The translations under genes were made by a program, and so were the position numbers. The notes below the pieces were generated by a model, which did not search any database, was not told where the DNA came from, and was given only the letters and a program-made list of their open reading frames with translations. From contig JADJXT010000002.1 of NCBI GenBank assembly GCA_016720115.1, positions 1,196,501 through 1,260,500 on the forward strand: a stretch of DNA of 64,000 bases, in the 5' to 3' direction. Shown piece by piece: positions 7,958 through 17,873 of the stretch. This DNA is from Sphingomonadales bacterium (GTDB lineage: Bacteria; Pseudomonadota; Alphaproteobacteria; Sphingomonadales; Sphingomonadaceae). The first letter of the stretch is position 1; the number at the start of each line of letters is the position of its first letter.

Positions 7958-9049
7958 TCACTCGATGTCAAAGCCCCAGCCGGATTTGACATCCTTGTCC
8001 TGCGCGCACATCGTCTTCAGCTCGCGCCATTCGTTCGACGTCAACGCGGGTTTATAGGCGCTGCCCTTGACCACCGCTTTCTCAAACAGCTTGCGCCGCT
8101 CGTCGGACAAAGGGTGGCTCGACGTATAGCTCGCCATCGTGCGCGCCTGCCGGTCCTTCAGGTCGCGGCTGCCATCCATCGAGGCGAGGCGGTTGAAGAA
8201 ATCGGCGGTGCCGACCGGCGAAATATTGGCCTGTTTCAGCGCCTTCAGCGAATGATCGTCCGCCTCGCGTTCGGAATCGCGGGTGTAAGTGGTCGACAAC
8301 AGGCTGTTCAGCGTGCTGCCGCCGCTGCCATCGAAGCCGCCGAGCACCACCGCCAGCCCCATTTGCCGCAACAGCCCCTGCATGACATGGCGTTCGCGGA
8401 CATGGCCGATTTCATGCGCGAGCACGCCCGCCACTTCGTCGGGCGACTTGGCCTGGTCAAGCAGCCCCTGGAACAGCAGCACCTTGCCACCCGGCAGCGC
8501 GACCGCGTTGAGCATGTCGATATTGGCGATTTCGACCTGCAGATCCTTTGGATTGTCGTCAAGCGAACGCGTCAGCTTGGCGAGCGCGGCCTTGCCCTGC
8601 GGCGTATCGCAGAACCGCCCGCCAAAATCGCCGACCAGCGCATTGCCGAGCTTCGCCTCGACGCTGGAAGGGATCAGCGGCGCGAGCCATTGCGGGCTCA
8701 ATAGCACAACCGCGACCACTGCGGCGCTGATACCGGCAAAGACGAGGCTGGCCTTGCCCAGCCCCAGCCGGTCGATCAGCCCGCCATAGGTTTTCGAAGC
8801 GGGCAAAAGCGGCGCGAGGTCTTCGGGAACATGCCCGCGCACCCCCAGCCGCCAGCCATCCTTGCCCGCCAGCCCGTAAACCCTGGCGTCGCCTTTCGCC
8901 TCCAGAAAGCGCAGTTCGTCAAAATGAAACGGCCCGTGCCGCAGTTCCGGTTCGAGCAGGTAGAATTGGCGGCCAATCGCCTGGATTTCCACCTTGCGCC
9001 GCACCGCGCTCTGCCCGTCAAAATGCCAGGCGTCGAAGAATGTGGTCAT
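7958..9049 (-). CDS. M48-family zinc metalloprotease
   Basis: A 363-residue membrane-associated metallopeptidase. The N-terminal ~100 residues form a cytosolic-type domain, followed by one membrane helix (about 102-124) and then the peptidase domain with the zinc motif A-H-E-I-G-H-V-R-E-R-H and the third-ligand motif S-E-R-E-A-D-D. M48 proteins of this shape are thought to act in envelope protein quality control. The DUF898 gene lies 139 bp upstream on the same strand, a common pairing that suggests a shared envelope role. Confidence 0.87.
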   Translation of the reverse strand: MTTFFDAWHFDGQSAVRRKVEIQAIGRQFYLLEPELRHGPFHFDELRFLEAKGDARVYGLAGKDGWRLGVRGHVPEDLAPLLPASKTYGGLIDRLGLGKASLVFAGISAAVVAVVLLSPQWLAPLIPSSVEAKLGNALVGDFGGRFCDTPQGKAALAKLTRSLDDNPKDLQVEIANIDMLNAVALPGGKVLLFQGLLDQAKSPDEVAGVLAHEIGHVRERHVMQGLLRQMGLAVVLGGFDGSGGSTLNSLLSTTYTRDSEREADDHSLKALKQANISPVGTADFFNRLASMDGSRDLKDRQARTMASYTSSHPLSDERRKLFEKAVVKGSAYKPALTSNEWRELKTMCAQDKDVKSGWGFDIE

Positions 9050-9083
9050 ATTCTCCCCTCCTCTTCAGGAGGTACGCCGCTGG

Positions 9084-9172
9084 TACTGTCCCCGCACGGG
9101 GACTGTTCCTTTTGACGCGCACTCAAGTGTGTCCCATTAGGGACAGTCCCCAAAGGGACAGTCCCCGTGCGG
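9084..9172. repeat. inverted repeat of GGGACAGTCCCC words
   Basis: The 89-base gap between the M48 and DUF898 genes has ACTGTCCCCGCACGGGGACT at its left side and two direct GGGACAGTCCCC units followed by GTGCGG at its right side. Left and right are complementary, and each word is itself palindromic. This is a third hairpin-repeat family in the chromosomal part. Confidence 0.65.
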
Positions 9173-9188
9173 CGCGACAATCCGTCCA

Positions 9189-10409
9189 TCAGATCGCCCC
9201 GACATCGAAGGCATCGAGCAGGCCTTCGCCGTGGCTCGAACTGTCGGTGGTTGATTGCGTCATGCGGTCAAGATTGACCTCGCCAAAGGCCTCGGTGTGG
9301 ACGACGAAGAATTTCCAGCTGCGATAGCGGATGATCGAGGTCGCAAAGGCAATCGGGATGATCGCGATCAGCACGCCTATCACCAGACCGACCGACAGGA
9401 TCGATTCGCCTGCCTCCATCTGCTGGACGAACTGCGTCGGGTCGGTGGCGATCAGCAGGCTGAACGGCGCGAAGGCGAAACCATAAGCGATCATCAAAAT
9501 CGCGAGGTTGGCGAGCCAGAAGAGGATCCAGTCGGGCGACCGCGCGGTGAAATCGAATTCAAGATCGCCCAGCCGCAACGCCCCGATCGCCACCCGCATG
9601 AATTTCGAATAATAGAGCAAGGCGGCGAGGGGCATGACGATGTAGAGGCCGAGAATGCCGATAAAGATCGCCACTGCCCCTGCAACGCCTCCGGCGGTCG
9701 AGAAAGGATCGCCCCCCTCACCCGAAGATGCCGCCGCTATGCCGAGCGCCACCGCGCCGACGAAAATCAGGAAGGGCACCAGATAGAAAAGCAGATAGCG
9801 CTTCATCAGCGCCTTCCAGTCGGCGTTCGATTCAAACTGGTAGGGGCCGAAACTCATCTTCGACCAGCGCTCGTTCCACAGCGACATGCTCGCCCAGGGA
9901 TAGAGCAGGTAGAGCGAGATCGCGGCGACGACATTCTTCCAGATATAGGACCAGCCATAAGTGAAGCCCTGATCGTCGCTGCCGCCCCTTATGCCGCGCC
10001 AGTAAGTGCGGCTGAGCCGGTATCGCAGCGCCCTGAAATAGGCGAGGCCGGTGAGGTAGAAAATGGCAAGGAACATCGCGAAGATGATAACGCCCGCGAT
10101 AATCGGCTGCCCCTGAAACACCAGCCCGTTGATCACCAGCTGCATCACGATCAGCGGCAGGCCGAGCAGGAAGAACACCATGATGAAGCCGATAAACAGC
10201 TCCATCCCGCGCCCGGTCCATTCGAGCGGTTCGTCGATAAAGCGCGTTTGCGCCCAGAGATATTGCCGCTCACGCGTCGTCGCCCAGAACCGATAGACGC
10301 CAAGCGTGACCAGCGTGAGCAGCACATTGGGTAGCGCGATTTTGGCAAAATCGGTCCAGCTGCCATGGAAAGTAACCGCGCTGGGCGCTTTCCCCTCATG
10401 TCCGGTCAT
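9189..10409 (-). CDS. DUF898 family multi-pass membrane protein (YjgN-like)
   Basis: A 406-residue protein with about eight membrane helices. It starts with F-H-G-S-W-T-D-F and contains L-G-V-Y-R-F-W-A-T-T-R-E-R-Q-Y-L-W and Y-R-L-S-R-T-Y-W-R-G-I-R-G, the usual DUF898 blocks. Function unknown. The IS-A element begins only about 10 bases upstream of the start codon, so the native promoter and ribosome binding site have been displaced or lost. Expression would depend on the element's end. Confidence 0.85.
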   Translation of the reverse strand: MTGHEGKAPSAVTFHGSWTDFAKIALPNVLLTLVTLGVYRFWATTRERQYLWAQTRFIDEPLEWTGRGMELFIGFIMVFFLLGLPLIVMQLVINGLVFQGQPIIAGVIIFAMFLAIFYLTGLAYFRALRYRLSRTYWRGIRGGSDDQGFTYGWSYIWKNVVAAISLYLLYPWASMSLWNERWSKMSFGPYQFESNADWKALMKRYLLFYLVPFLIFVGAVALGIAAASSGEGGDPFSTAGGVAGAVAIFIGILGLYIVMPLAALLYYSKFMRVAIGALRLGDLEFDFTARSPDWILFWLANLAILMIAYGFAFAPFSLLIATDPTQFVQQMEAGESILSVGLVIGVLIAIIPIAFATSIIRYRSWKFFVVHTEAFGEVNLDRMTQSTTDSSSHGEGLLDAFDVGAI

Positions 10410-10419
10410 ATGTGCCCGG

Positions 10420-11779
10420 TAGTGTCCTCATGAGTGGTGTAAATCTTCACGGTGGGGTGGCGGCCACCGTGGGTCTCCGTAAACTGGAGGTTACGACACC
10501 TTCACCAATCACGGAGAGACACCACGATGACCGAGGACAGGATGGCATTGATTGAGCTGGCTGAAAAGCATGCGGACGGTGATTTACTGAGGGAGCTGGG
10601 CGAACTGGTCCTGCAGCGACTGATGGATGCAGAGGCGGAGCAGCGTTGCGGCGCCGGCCGACATGAACGCAGTGAGGGCCGGGTCAACCAGCGCAACGGC
10701 TATCGCGAGCGCACACTGGAGACACGATTGGGAACGATGGACCTGCGAATTCCGAAGCTGCGCACGGGCAGTTACCTGCCGAGCTTCCTGGAGCCCCGGA
10801 AGGCCTCGGAGCAGGCGTTGGTGGCTGTTGTGCAGGAGGCGTATGTGAAGGGGGATATCGACCCGCAAGGTCGATGATCTGGTGCAGGCGATGGGTATGA
10901 GCGGCATCTCCAAGAGCCAGGTATCGCGACTGTGCGAGGAACTGGACGAGCGCGTCGAGGCTTTCCTGAATCGCCCGCTGGAGGGCCCATGGGCCTACGT
11001 CTGGCTGGATGCGACCTATCTAAAATCGCGCGAGCGTGGCGCTGTCAGCAGCCAAGCGGTGGTTGTTGCCGTTGGCGTCAGCAGCGAAGGTCGCCGGGAA
11101 ACCTTGGGCATGGCTGTGGGTCCGGCCGAGACTGAAGCCTTCTGGACCGAGTTCCTACGCAGCCTGGTGCGCCGTGGCCTGTCAGGCGTGCGACTGGTGG
11201 TCTCGGATGCCCACGAGGGCCTGAAGCAGGCGATTGCCAAGGTCATAGGAGCTACCTGGCAACGCTGCCGGGTGCACTTCATGCGCAATGCGCTGGCCCA
11301 TGTCCCGCGCAAGCAGCACTCCATGGTGGCCGCCGTGATCCGCACGGCCTTCGTGCAGGAGAACCAGCAGGAGGCACGCCAGCAGTGGCGAGAAACCGCT
11401 GACAAGCTGCGAGAGCGCTTCGCCAAGGTAGCGGAGCTCATGGACAGCGCCGAGGACGACGTGCTTGCCTTCATGAGCTTCCCGAAAGAGCACTGGCCTC
11501 AGCTGGCATCGACGAATTCCCTGGAGCGATTGAACAAGGAAATCAAACGCCGCTCGCGGGTGGTGGGTATCTTCCCGAACAACGCTGCCATCATGCGGCT
11601 CGTGGGAACGCTACTCGCTGAGCAAACAGATGAATGGCAGGTGACACGCCGCTACATGAGCCAAGAGACGTTGGCGCGCGTGCTGAGCAAGGAAGACCAG
11701 GCCAACCTACTGCCACAGTCTGAGGCCGCCTGAAGCAATGAAACTGGAGACCGGAATTACACCACTTGACGGGACACTA
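10420..11779 (+). mobile_element. IS256-family insertion sequence IS-A, copy 1
   Basis: A 1,360-bp element with terminal inverted repeats TAGTGTCC...GTGGTGTAA at the left and the complementary TTACACCAC...GGACACTA at the right, enclosing one transposase gene. The flanks are tgtgcccgg (left) and ccactccttg (right), with no matching 8-9 bp target duplication, so the two sides were probably joined by recombination or by assembly and not by a simple insertion. Confidence 0.9.
10527..11733 (+). pseudogene. IS256-family transposase (frameshifted in this copy)
   Basis: DDE transposase of about 401 residues when read through. Visible acidic residues are D in W-L-D-A-T-Y-L-K, D in V-S-D-A-H-E-G-L and E in N-S-L-E-R-L-N-K-E. 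The reading frame breaks at a run of five G at 10850-10854; copy 2 has four G there and reads through. The break is therefore more likely a base-call error than inactivation. Confidence 0.9.
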
Positions 11780-11911
11780 CCACTCCTTGTACTCTCCATA
11801 GTATGTGCTTCGTTTAAGACGGGGCGACATGTAAAGCAACCGTAGCTTCAAAAACAATATTAAACTTTTGAGTCAAGCGCTGAGACGCGAGGTGAAATAT
11901 GGAGGTGAAAT

Positions 11912-14304
11912 ATGAATGCAATTACTAATGTCGTTGGTCAGTCACTGGAAGATGGTGCTCGAGTCGCTCGCCTGAAGAAAGCTGTCGACGAGGCTACCTA
12001 CGGTGGCTGCATCGAGCGCGCAGTGCTTTGGTCAGAGTATTACATGGATGAGGCCAACGATGGGAAATCTACGGCCGTTCAGATAGCTGAAGCGACACGC
12101 CACGTCCTGGCCAACAAAACGGTGAAAATCTATCCTGACGAGCTGATTGTTGGCAACTTCACCGCCAAACGGGTCGCCGGCATCTGTTATCCGGAGTTGG
12201 GCGGTCTGGGCATAATGATTGGTGTCGACAAACTACCCACCCGCAAGGTCAATCCTCTCGAGATCAGCGAAGACGAGCAGGCAAAACTCCAGTCATATAT
12301 TCCGTTCTGGATGGACAAGAATATGGTTTATCTTGCCTTTGACGGGCAGGAAGAGCAGATGCGCTTTGTTAAGGAGCAGATTGAAGCACTGCAGTACCAA
12401 TTGTATGAGGCTGGTGGTATTGCTCACCTGGCACCCGGCTACGAGAAAGTGATCAAACTGGGTGCCGAGGGCATCATCGCCGAGGTGGAGGCCTTCGAGG
12501 CACAAACCAACGATCCCTCCAAGCTGGACTTCTACCAGTCTGTGAAAATCTCAATGAATGCGCTGGCAGAGTTTGGTGACCGCTATGCGACCGAGGCGCG
12601 TAGGCTGGCAGAGGCTGAAGCGGACCCTCAGCGGAAACTTGATCTAGAGCGGATTGCGGAGGTCTGCGCTCGCGTACCACGTTATGGCGCAACCAGTTTC
12701 TATGAAGCGGTCCAATCAATGACCCTCACCCACATCGCCATTTTCCAGGAGACAATAGGTGAAACCACCTGTCCGGGCCGCGTGGACCAATTCCTGAATT
12801 CCTACTATGAAGAGGATTTGGCGGCTGGACGTATTTCAAGACAAGAGGCGAAAGATATTCTGGGAGCTTTCTGCGTAAAGCTATGCGAAACCATCCCCAT
12901 GTACTCCGACGAGCTGACCAGCATGCTCGGTGGATTGACCAGCTGGGAGGTAGTGACCATCGGTGGTCAGGACTCCGAGGGCAACGATGCGACCAATGAA
13001 CTGAGTTTCATTTTGTTGGAGCTCGCCGATGAGTTGCGCATGCGCCAGCCCAACTTCCACGTCCGTCTCCACGAGAACACACCCAAGGCATTCTACGATG
13101 AGGTCATCCGGGTGAACTTCGGCCCGGGTTCGGCGCCCGCCATGTATAACGACGAGACCATCATCGAGTCCATGATGAATGTCGGTTATTCCCTGGAGGA
13201 TGCCAGGGACTATGTCGCCATCGGCTGTGTTGAGCCCACGGCGCCGGGCAAGACCCTGGGTTCCACCGACGCCGGGATGTACAACATGGCCCTGGCCCTG
13301 GAAATGGCGCTCAACGAGGGGTGCCAGTTTGGTTCTGACCGACAGATCGGTGTCAAGACACCCCCGGTCTCCAGCATGAAGAGCATGGATGACGTATTGG
13401 ACGCCTACAAGGTGCAGGTGAAGCATCAGCTGGGCAAGCTGCACGCGGATTTGCAGAAGTGTGAACAGTTCCACGCCAAGTACCACCCCACCCCGATCAC
13501 CAGCGCTACGCTGGAAGGCTGTCTCGAGCAGGGTGTTTGCTCTACACAGGGTGGCGCGAAGTACAATTTCTCCGGTATCCAGGGCACCGGCATGGCGGTC
13601 GTGGCCGATTCCTGGGGGCCATTGAGAGTGCTGTGTTCGAGGACAAGTGGCTCACCCTTGAGGAGCTGGTCGCTCACCTGAAAGACAATCTCTCGGATGA
13701 GGTTGTGCGGACCAGGCTGAAAGGCATCGATAAATTTGGCAACGATATTCCCAAGGCGGATGCCTGGATGAAGTGGGTCGGGGATCACTACTCCGATTCC
13801 ATTCACGCCCTGGGCAAGAATACCCGCGGTGGCCAGTACCTGGCGGGCGTGTACTCCAACACTTCCCACACCCACTTCGGCGGGCTGATCAATGCCACAC
13901 CAAATGGCCGTCGTGCCGGCGAGACCTTCGCCTCGGGTTTTGCGCCGGAAAACGGTGCAGACAAGCGTGGCTCCACCGCCTTGATCAATTCGATGAACCG
14001 GATCGATTTCAAGAAGTTTGCCAATGGCATCAACTTCAATATCAAGCTGGATGCCTCCAGTTACGACTGTGACGATGGTAAGAGTGCACTGGGTAGCATG
14101 TACAAGGTGTACTTCAAACGGCACGGTATGCAGGTGCAGGCCAATATGCTGGATCCGAAAATCCTGATTGAGGCACGGGACAACCCGGAGTTGCACCCCA
14201 ACCTGCTGATTCGGGTATCTGGCTACTCGGCGTACTTCAACGATCTATCACCTGAAATGCAGGATGAGGTGATATCCCGGAGCAGTAATGGGGCGGAGCA
14301 GTAA
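11912..14304 (+). pseudogene. glycyl radical enzyme, diol-dehydratase/lyase type (single-base frameshift, copy 1)
   Basis: An oxygen-sensitive radical lyase related to glycerol dehydratase, choline lyase and sulfonate lyases; its substrate is unknown. With the missing base restored the protein is 797 residues, the normal family length. Thiyl-radical Cys439 lies in I-G-C-V-E-P, with general-base Glu441 two residues later, the CxE pattern of dehydratase-type enzymes. The glycyl radical motif R-V-S-G-Y-S-A-Y-F is near the C-terminus (Gly771). AGGAGGTGAAAT precedes the ATG. The frame breaks at 13611-13618, where this copy has CCTGGGGG and copy 2 has CCCTGGGG. CCCTGGGGG would restore the frame. 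The gene starts 132 bp after IS-A and overlaps the activase by one base. Confidence 0.88.
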
Positions 14305-15278
14305 TGGGGCCTGATGCAAGCCTGATTGATGCGATAGCAGTTACCGAGCCAAGGAAGGCTTCGCTGTACTTCGACATCAAGAGAAACACCCTGGACGACG
14401 GGCCGGGTATTCGCAGCGTGGTGTTCTTCAAGGGCTGCCCGCTGTCTTGTACCTGGTGCCAGAATCCGGAAAGCATCAACACCGGTTACGAACTCTCCTA
14501 TGATGCAGAGAAGTGCATCAGCTGTCACGACTGTGCTGACGCCTGCCCCGAGCAGGCGATCGACCTGAGTTCGCCCGACAAAATCATCCGCGACAAATGC
14601 ACCCAGTGCTTCAAGTGCGTTGATGTCTGCCCATCCGGTGCTCTGGAGCGCTGTGGCAATGACATCGACATGGATCATCTGGTGGAGAAGGTGCTTGAAG
14701 ACGAGGCCTTCTTCGAGGCCTCCGGCGGCGGGGTTACTGTCTCCGGCGGCGAGGCGCTGATGCAGATGGATTCGGTCGGCGAACTGTTCTCGCGGCTGAA
14801 GCAGCGGAATGTTCACACGCTGATCCAGACAGCGGGCCTATTCAATTACAAGGTATTTGAAAATCTGGTATTGCCCTACACCGACACCATCTACTTTGAT
14901 CTCAAGTTGATGGACAGCGATGCGCACAAGCAGTACTGCGGCGTTCCCAACCATTCTATTCATGAGAACTTCAGGAAGGTCCAGGCCCTGGCACGGGATT
15001 CGGTGATCGAGGTTCTGCCGCGGGTCCCGTTGGTGCCCTTTATCACCGACACGGATGAAAACCTCAGTGCCATTGCTGACTTTATGCTCGAGAACGGCGT
15101 AAAGAACATGCAGATCTTGCCGTACAACCCGATTTGGCTCGACAAGCTGCCACGCTTCGGCAGTGTCCAGCGTCTGGACTTCGGTGAAGGGACAGGCAAG
15201 TTCATGCCGGACGCGGAGCTTGACCGCTGTACGGAGATTTTTGAGTCCAGAGGTATTCACGTCCATTGTCACAGGTGA
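14304..15278 (+). CDS. glycyl radical enzyme activating protein (radical SAM), copy 1
   Basis: Installs the glycyl radical on the partner enzyme using S-adenosylmethionine and an Fe-S cluster. The 324-residue protein has the radical SAM motif G-C-P-L-S-C-T-W-C (CX3CX2C) at about residue 45. An inserted ferredoxin-like region carries two Cys sets, C-I-S-C-H-D-C-A-D-A-C-P and C-T-Q-C-F-K-C-V-D-V-C-P, typical of activases for dehydratase-type GREs and absent from the short PflA type. V-S-G-G-E is present. The ATG overlaps the GRE stop (TAATG), so the two are translationally coupled. This copy is intact. Confidence 0.94.
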   Translation: MGPDASLIDAIAVTEPRKASLYFDIKRNTLDDGPGIRSVVFFKGCPLSCTWCQNPESINTGYELSYDAEKCISCHDCADACPEQAIDLSSPDKIIRDKCTQCFKCVDVCPSGALERCGNDIDMDHLVEKVLEDEAFFEASGGGVTVSGGEALMQMDSVGELFSRLKQRNVHTLIQTAGLFNYKVFENLVLPYTDTIYFDLKLMDSDAHKQYCGVPNHSIHENFRKVQALARDSVIEVLPRVPLVPFITDTDENLSAIADFMLENGVKNMQILPYNPIWLDKLPRFGSVQRLDFGEGTGKFMPDAELDRCTEIFESRGIHVHCHR

Positions 15279-15364
15279 TGTATCAGCTCAGACAGCCGGC
15301 GCCTTCCTGATTTCGCTTTACCTATAACCCATAATCAATCTGTCCATCACATGAGGAAAATAAA

Positions 15365-16884
15365 ATGACGTATGCACAACCCGGCCAGGAAGGATCTGTA
15401 GTTTCCTTCAAATCGCGCTATGACAATTTCATCGGCGGCGAATGGGTAGCGCCCGCTGACGGCCGTTACTTCGAAAATGTGACTCCGGTAACCGGCCAGG
15501 TGTACTGTGAGGTGGCCCGTTCCTCGGCGGCGGATATTGAGAAGGCCCTTGATGCGGCGCATGCAGCGCGAGCAAGTTGGGGTGCCACCTCGGTAGCCGA
15601 CCGGTCCAACCTGCTGCTGAAGATCGCTGACCGCGTCGAGCAGAATCTTGAAATGCTGGCGGTTGCGGAGACCTGGGAGAATGGTAAAGCCGTACGCGAG
15701 ACCCTGAATGCTGACCTGCCCCTGTTTGTAGACCACTTCCGCTATTTTGCGGGCTGCATCAGGGCCAGGAAGGCAGCGCCGCTGAACTGGATGCGACAAC
15801 GGCCAGCTATCACTTCCACGAGCCCTACGGCGTGGTGGGCCAGATCATTCCCTGGAACTTCCCCCTGCTGATGGCCGCCTGGAAACTGGCGCCGGCGCTG
15901 GCCGCGGGTAACTGCGTGGTCATGAAGCCCGCCGAGCAGACCCCGGTGACCATTCTCCTGGTGATGGAGCTGATACAGGACATTCTGCCCGCTGGCGTGG
16001 TTAATATCGTCAACGGCTTCGGGGCGGAAGCGGGGGCGGCACTCTCGCAAAGTACACGCATTGCCAAGCTGGCCTTCACCGGCTCGACGGCGGTGGGTAA
16101 TGAGATTCTCAAGTGCGCGGCGAACAACCTCATTCCTTCAACGGTTGAGCTGGGTGGTAAGTCACCGAATATCTACTTTGAGGATGTTCTGGACTATGAA
16201 GATGACTACCTTAACAAGTGTGCGGAGGGTCTGCTGCTGGGCTTCTTCAACCAGGGTGAAGTGTGTACCTGTCCCTCCCGTGCACTGATCCAGGAATCCA
16301 TCTATGACCGTTTCCTTGATATCGTGGTTGAGCGTTCAAAGACCATTAAGCAGGGCAATCCGCTGGATCCTGAGACACAGGTTGGTGCGCAGGCCTCCAA
16401 GGAACAGTTTGACAAGATCATGAGCTACATGGAGATCGGTCGGCAGGAAGGTGCACAGATTCTGATCGGCGGTGATAGTGCCAACCTGTCCGGTGATCTG
16501 TCCGGCGGTTACTACGTGCAGCCGACCCTGATGGCGGGCAAGAACGACATGCGCATTTTCCAGGAGGAGATCTTTGGGCCGACGCTGGGTGTGACCTCTT
16601 TCAAGGACGAGGCCGAAGCACTGGCCATCGCCAACGATACTGACTATGGCCTGGGTGCCGGCGTCTGGACCCGCGACATGAATCGCGCCTACCGCATGGG
16701 ACGGGGCATTCAGGCGGGTCGCGTGTGGACCAACTGCTACCACGCCTATCCTGCGCACGCGGCCTTTGGCGGATACAAGAAGTCGGGTATTGGCCGTGAA
16801 ACCCACAAGATGATGCTTGACCATTACCAGCAGACCAAGAACCTGCTGGTGAGCTACAGCATCGACCCGCTGGGTTTCTTCTGA
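15365..16884 (+). pseudogene. NAD-dependent aldehyde dehydrogenase, AldB/ExaC-like (frameshifted, copy 1)
   Basis: Oxidises an aldehyde to the acid; 506 residues when corrected, the length of acetaldehyde dehydrogenases AldB/ExaC. Landmarks are I-I-P-W-N-F-P, F-T-G-S-T-A-V-G, V-E-L-G-G-K-S-P-N with the catalytic Glu, and N-Q-G-E-V-C-T-C-P-S-R with the catalytic Cys. It lies 86 bp after the activase and is co-directional, so it probably consumes the aldehyde made by the GRE. The frame breaks at 15765-15766, where copy 2 has an extra C. AGGAAAATAAA precedes the ATG. Confidence 0.9.
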
Positions 16885-16910
16885 GTCCAAACTACTGCCT
16901 TAATGGTCTT

Positions 16911-16940
16911 AATGCCCCTTGGTAATCACCTTGGGGCATT
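16911..16940 (+). terminator. probable intrinsic terminator of the GRE operon
   Basis: AATGCCCC...GGGGCATT forms a perfect 8-bp stem (extendable through TT/TT) about 27 bases after the ALDH stop, followed by a short TTTC tract. It is repeated unchanged at 34171-34200 in copy 2. The T tract is weak. Confidence 0.65.
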
Positions 16941-17268
16941 TCTAATGCCAGAAAATTTAGTCTCAACCATTCTCGCCGTGCCAGCTTGAATTTAACCCCG
17001 ACTTGGTCACGTGTTGAATGGCTCAGTGACCTATCCTTACTACAGGAGTTGGAATGTCCGAGTTTCAGACACACCCAGTACCAGCGAATTTCGGGTATCC
17101 GGAATTTCTGGTTGATAAAATGCCAAAGATGTAAAGAAGAAAATCTTTCTCAGCGGATTATCTGATTGATCCTCTTCAGCCTACTCTACTGCCAATTTTC
17201 TGTTTCCACCTTCGCCTGAGTCTTCATAGCGATGCTGACTAGGGAGGACAGCGAGAGCTGGGCAAGCG

Positions 17269-17583
17269 TCAAAGCGGTTCTGGTTCATGCGCAATCCGGA
17301 CACCTGCACAACATTCCTCTTGTAAGAAACCGATCAAATTCTCTAGGTGCCCATACTCGGGTATACAGACAATCGTGCGGCTATGTTTCTCCTGCCGGAT
17401 CAGCCCTACCTTGGCCATGCGCGCAAGGTGATGTGATAGCGTCGAAGCAGGAATACCCAGCCCCTTCTGGATATCTCCGACCGAAGCCCCATCATGGCCA
17501 GCTTTGACCAGAAAGCGGAACACGGACAGTCGGTGACTATTCCCTAGCTCAGCTAAGCTGGCTGCAACCTTTTCGTGATCCAT
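17269..17583 (-). CDS. ArsR-family transcriptional regulator (passenger of the ISL3 element)
   Basis: A 104-residue winged-helix repressor. Residues 35-75 form the helix-turn-helix (G-L-G-I-P-A-S-T-L-S-H-H-L-A-R-M). The C-terminus has an E-C-C-A-G Cys pair, a plausible metal(loid) ligand site. The start at 17581-17583 (MDHEKVAASLAELG) fits the family better than the upstream Met. It is divergent from the permease, with repeated operator-like words between them, so it probably represses both. Intact in this copy, truncated in the second. Confidence 0.88.
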   Translation of the reverse strand: MDHEKVAASLAELGNSHRLSVFRFLVKAGHDGASVGDIQKGLGIPASTLSHHLARMAKVGLIRQEKHSRTIVCIPEYGHLENLIGFLQEECCAGVRIAHEPEPL

Positions 17584-17694
17584 AGCACGCCCCAATAATT
17601 CGATGTTTCTAGAATTATAGTTGACAGGTCGGATAAACGCAAGTAGGCTGCGTACATCATTTCGACAATACTAGAAATATAGGAGTAATATTGA
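17584..17694. promoter_or_regulatory. divergent arsR-permease control region
   Basis: TTTCTAGAATTATAG (17606-17620) and TACTAGAAATATAG (17669-17682) are imperfect copies of the same AT-rich word, a plausible ArsR operator pair. TTGACA at 17621-17626 with TAGGCT 17 bases on (17644-17649) could be a promoter toward the permease. AGGAG at 17681-17685 is its ribosome binding site and overlaps the second word, so repressor binding could block initiation. Confidence 0.5.

Positions 17695-17873
<179 letters not shown>

Larger units (their letters stand above)
10418..17545. repeat. 7.13-kb direct repeat, copy 1 (IS-A + GRE operon + arsR part)
   Basis: Essentially identical to 27676-34805. By reading, the only differences are single-base indels in short runs. 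They account exactly for the coordinate offset changing from 17,258 at the left end to 17,260 at the right end. The copy continues rightward into the ISL3 element, whereas copy 2 is cut by IS3. Confidence 0.93.

Noticed and set aside
11780..11911. Possible FNR/ANR box upstream of the GRE gene (TTTTGAGTCAAGC)
   Set aside because: The palindrome is TTGA-G-TCAA with a one-base spacer and does not fit TTGAT-N4-ATCAA. No better match was found, so anaerobic control is not supported from this region.
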